Below, piece after piece: positions 62,826 through 64,000 of a stretch of 64,000 bases of DNA. A program made the position numbers and the translations under genes. Numbering within the stretch: position 1 is the first letter of the stretch; each line of letters starts with the position of its first letter. The stretch comes from an uncultured Flavobacteriaceae bacterium (GTDB taxonomy: Bacteria; Bacteroidota; Bacteroidia; Flavobacteriales; Flavobacteriaceae): positions 248,001-312,000 of the forward strand of contig CANLQD010000001.1 of NCBI GenBank assembly GCA_947493175.1. Reading direction: 5' to 3'. Below the pieces are notes generated by a model. It saw nothing but the letters and a program-made list of their open reading frames with translations, had not been told where the DNA came from and did no database searches.

Positions 62826-64000
62826 ATGAAAAAAACGAACTTCTTAAATAAAACACTCGCAGAAATAAACCAAGTCCTACAAAAACAATATGCCAGCATG
62901 ACGGATATAGGAGTCGTAGCAGGACTCTCCGGAATTGCTTTGTTCCAATTCTATTATTCAAAATTTTTGGATATAGAAGGTCCATCAGAGGTCGGGGCTG
63001 AAATAATATCATTCTGTATAGAAAAAATCAATGATGGTTATTCTCTCCCCACTTATTGCAATGGGATTGCGGGACTAGGATGGGCTATTCAACATCTAAA
63101 AGTCGAGGACTTTATCAATCTAGATTGTGATGCATTACTATCCAATTTTGATAAATACCTTTATGATCAAATGGTGTTTGATTTCAATCTAGGCAATTAC
63201 GATTTCTTGCACGGAGCATTAGGACATGCATTTTACTTTCTGAGCCGTTATAAACATACCGAAGACCTATATTTAAAAAAAAGATATGAATCCTACCTTT
63301 TGGAAGGTATCAAGAATCTTAAAAAGCTTGCCATTCAAAAAGACAACAGTTTAAAATGGAAATCAATCTTGGATATTAATAAAGGAAATGAAGGATACAA
63401 CCTAAGTCTGTCTCATGGAATTTCAAGTATACTAAACTTTTCATCTCGGCTACATGCAATAGATGCGTTTAAGGAAGTTACCGAAAAACTAGTTATAGGA
63501 AGTGCAAACTATATTCTTAGTTTTCAAAAAAAAAATTCAAAAAACTTATCATTATTTCCGAGTTGGATAGAGAAGGATATCTCGCCTGAATATAATAGTA
63601 GGATTGCTTGGTGCTATGGGGACCTAGGAATTGGTCTTTCGATATTGCGTGCTGGTCAATCTCTAAGGGATGTTTCTATGCAAAAGCATGCTTTGGAAAT
63701 AATAGCCCATACGACGACTCGAAAATCACCTGATGAAACATTGGTTAAAGATGCTGGAGTATGTCATGGATCTTATGGAAACTCACTTATTTATCAAAGA
63801 TTGCATCAAACAATTAGCAATCCATTATTTCAGAAATCGCTTCATTTTTGGTTAGATAATGGTGTTGAAAAAGCCATTCATAAAGACGGTTATGCAGGTT
63901 ATAAACAATGGAATGGCCTTGAAAAAAAATGGATGCCTGAATTAAATCTTTTGGAGGGGGTCGCGGGTATAGGCCTAGTAATCATTGAGTACCTTTCGGA
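62826..64000 (+). CDS. lanC: Lanthionine synthetase C-like protein (LanC), cut by the window end
   Basis: The frame opens with ATG at 62826 and stays open to the window end (391 full codons, nearly a whole LanC). The zinc ligands of LanC cyclases are present: Cys263 in AWCYGDLGIG, and Cys313 with His314 in GVCHGSYG. The supporting motifs are SLSHGIS near residue 196 and LLEGVAGIGL at the end. LanC cyclases add cysteine thiols to dehydrated Ser/Thr to form lanthionine rings in class I lanthipeptides. The DNA is much poorer in G+C than the neighbouring sugar genes, for example 17 of 60 in 63001-63060 against 30 of 60 in 61081-61140. The partners (LanB, precursor, transporter) would lie past 64000. 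Confidence 0.88.
   Translation, partial: MKKTNFLNKTLAEINQVLQKQYASMTDIGVVAGLSGIALFQFYYSKFLDIEGPSEVGAEIISFCIEKINDGYSLPTYCNGIAGLGWAIQHLKVEDFINLDCDALLSNFDKYLYDQMVFDFNLGNYDFLHGALGHAFYFLSRYKHTEDLYLKKRYESYLLEGIKNLKKLAIQKDNSLKWKSILDINKGNEGYNLSLSHGISSILNFSSRLHAIDAFKEVTEKLVIGSANYILSFQKKNSKNLSLFPSWIEKDISPEYNSRIAWCYGDLGIGLSILRAGQSLRDVSMQKHALEIIAHTTTRKSPDETLVKDAGVCHGSYGNSLIYQRLHQTISNPLFQKSLHFWLDNGVEKAIHKDGYAGYKQWNGLEKKWMPELNLLEGVAGIGLVIIEYLS

Overview
The window looks like chromosome from a marine-type member of the Flavobacteriaceae (Bacteroidota). The evidence is SusC/SusD/SusE genes, type IX secretion (T9SS) sorting domains of both types A and B with a PorP/SprF partner, a transcarbamylase of the N-acyl-ornithine class in place of ordinary ornithine transcarbamylase, mevalonate-pathway genes, and several exact matches to the Bacteroidota -7 promoter box TAnnTTTG. 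I see no tRNA, rRNA, CRISPR array or insertion sequence.

Layout. 1-4104: the start of an unidentified membrane or exported protein, a DUF547 protein, and an FAD oxidoreductase next to a membrane polyferredoxin. 4305-9372: a tight operon of a YwqK-like repeat protein, a GH78 alpha-L-rhamnosidase and two family 2 glycosyltransferases. 9513-14288: an AraC regulator, an ankyrin protein, NADP-type isocitrate dehydrogenase and a GT87-like mannosyltransferase. 14320-25678: one arginine plus proline operon in the order GNAT, argG, argC, proC, argD, proA, proB, argF', argB, argE, argH. 25966-33624: a 2022-residue T9SS type B surface protein, its SprF partner and a lipoprotein. 33701-41243: a pseudouridine synthase, a beta-helix lipoprotein, an operon of mevalonate kinase, UbiA prenyltransferase and nitrilase, then mvaD, tspO and a DUF1697 protein. 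41286-62107: an alpha-glucan utilisation locus in two arms around a LacI regulator, with a BaiN-type flavoprotein and a glycerophosphodiesterase at one end. 62157-64000: a broken LacI gene, then an AT-rich lanthipeptide cyclase (LanC) cut by the window edge.

How the genes work together. In the alpha-glucan locus a T9SS-secreted GH13 enzyme and the SusCDE complex would capture and import starch-like glucan. Exported GH13 enzymes would trim it, and a GH65 phosphorylase plus beta-phosphoglucomutase would feed glucose-6-phosphate to glycolysis. The arginine operon carries every step from acyl-glutamate to arginine plus proABC.

The two strongest leads are these. (1) At 14335-14418, upstream of the arginine/proline operon, there is an unannotated 27-codon leader ORF. 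Its last 12 codons encode 4 Arg and 3 Pro, the two end products of the operon, and it starts just after a TACATTTG promoter box. This looks like an attenuator that senses both amino acids. (2) The LanC gene at the right edge marks the start of a probable class I lanthipeptide cluster. It lies on AT-rich DNA that appears to have joined the chromosome at a truncated LacI gene. A third lead is that the transcarbamylase has Ala at the residue that separates acetyl- from succinyl-ornithine enzymes, which predicts a succinylated arginine pathway.
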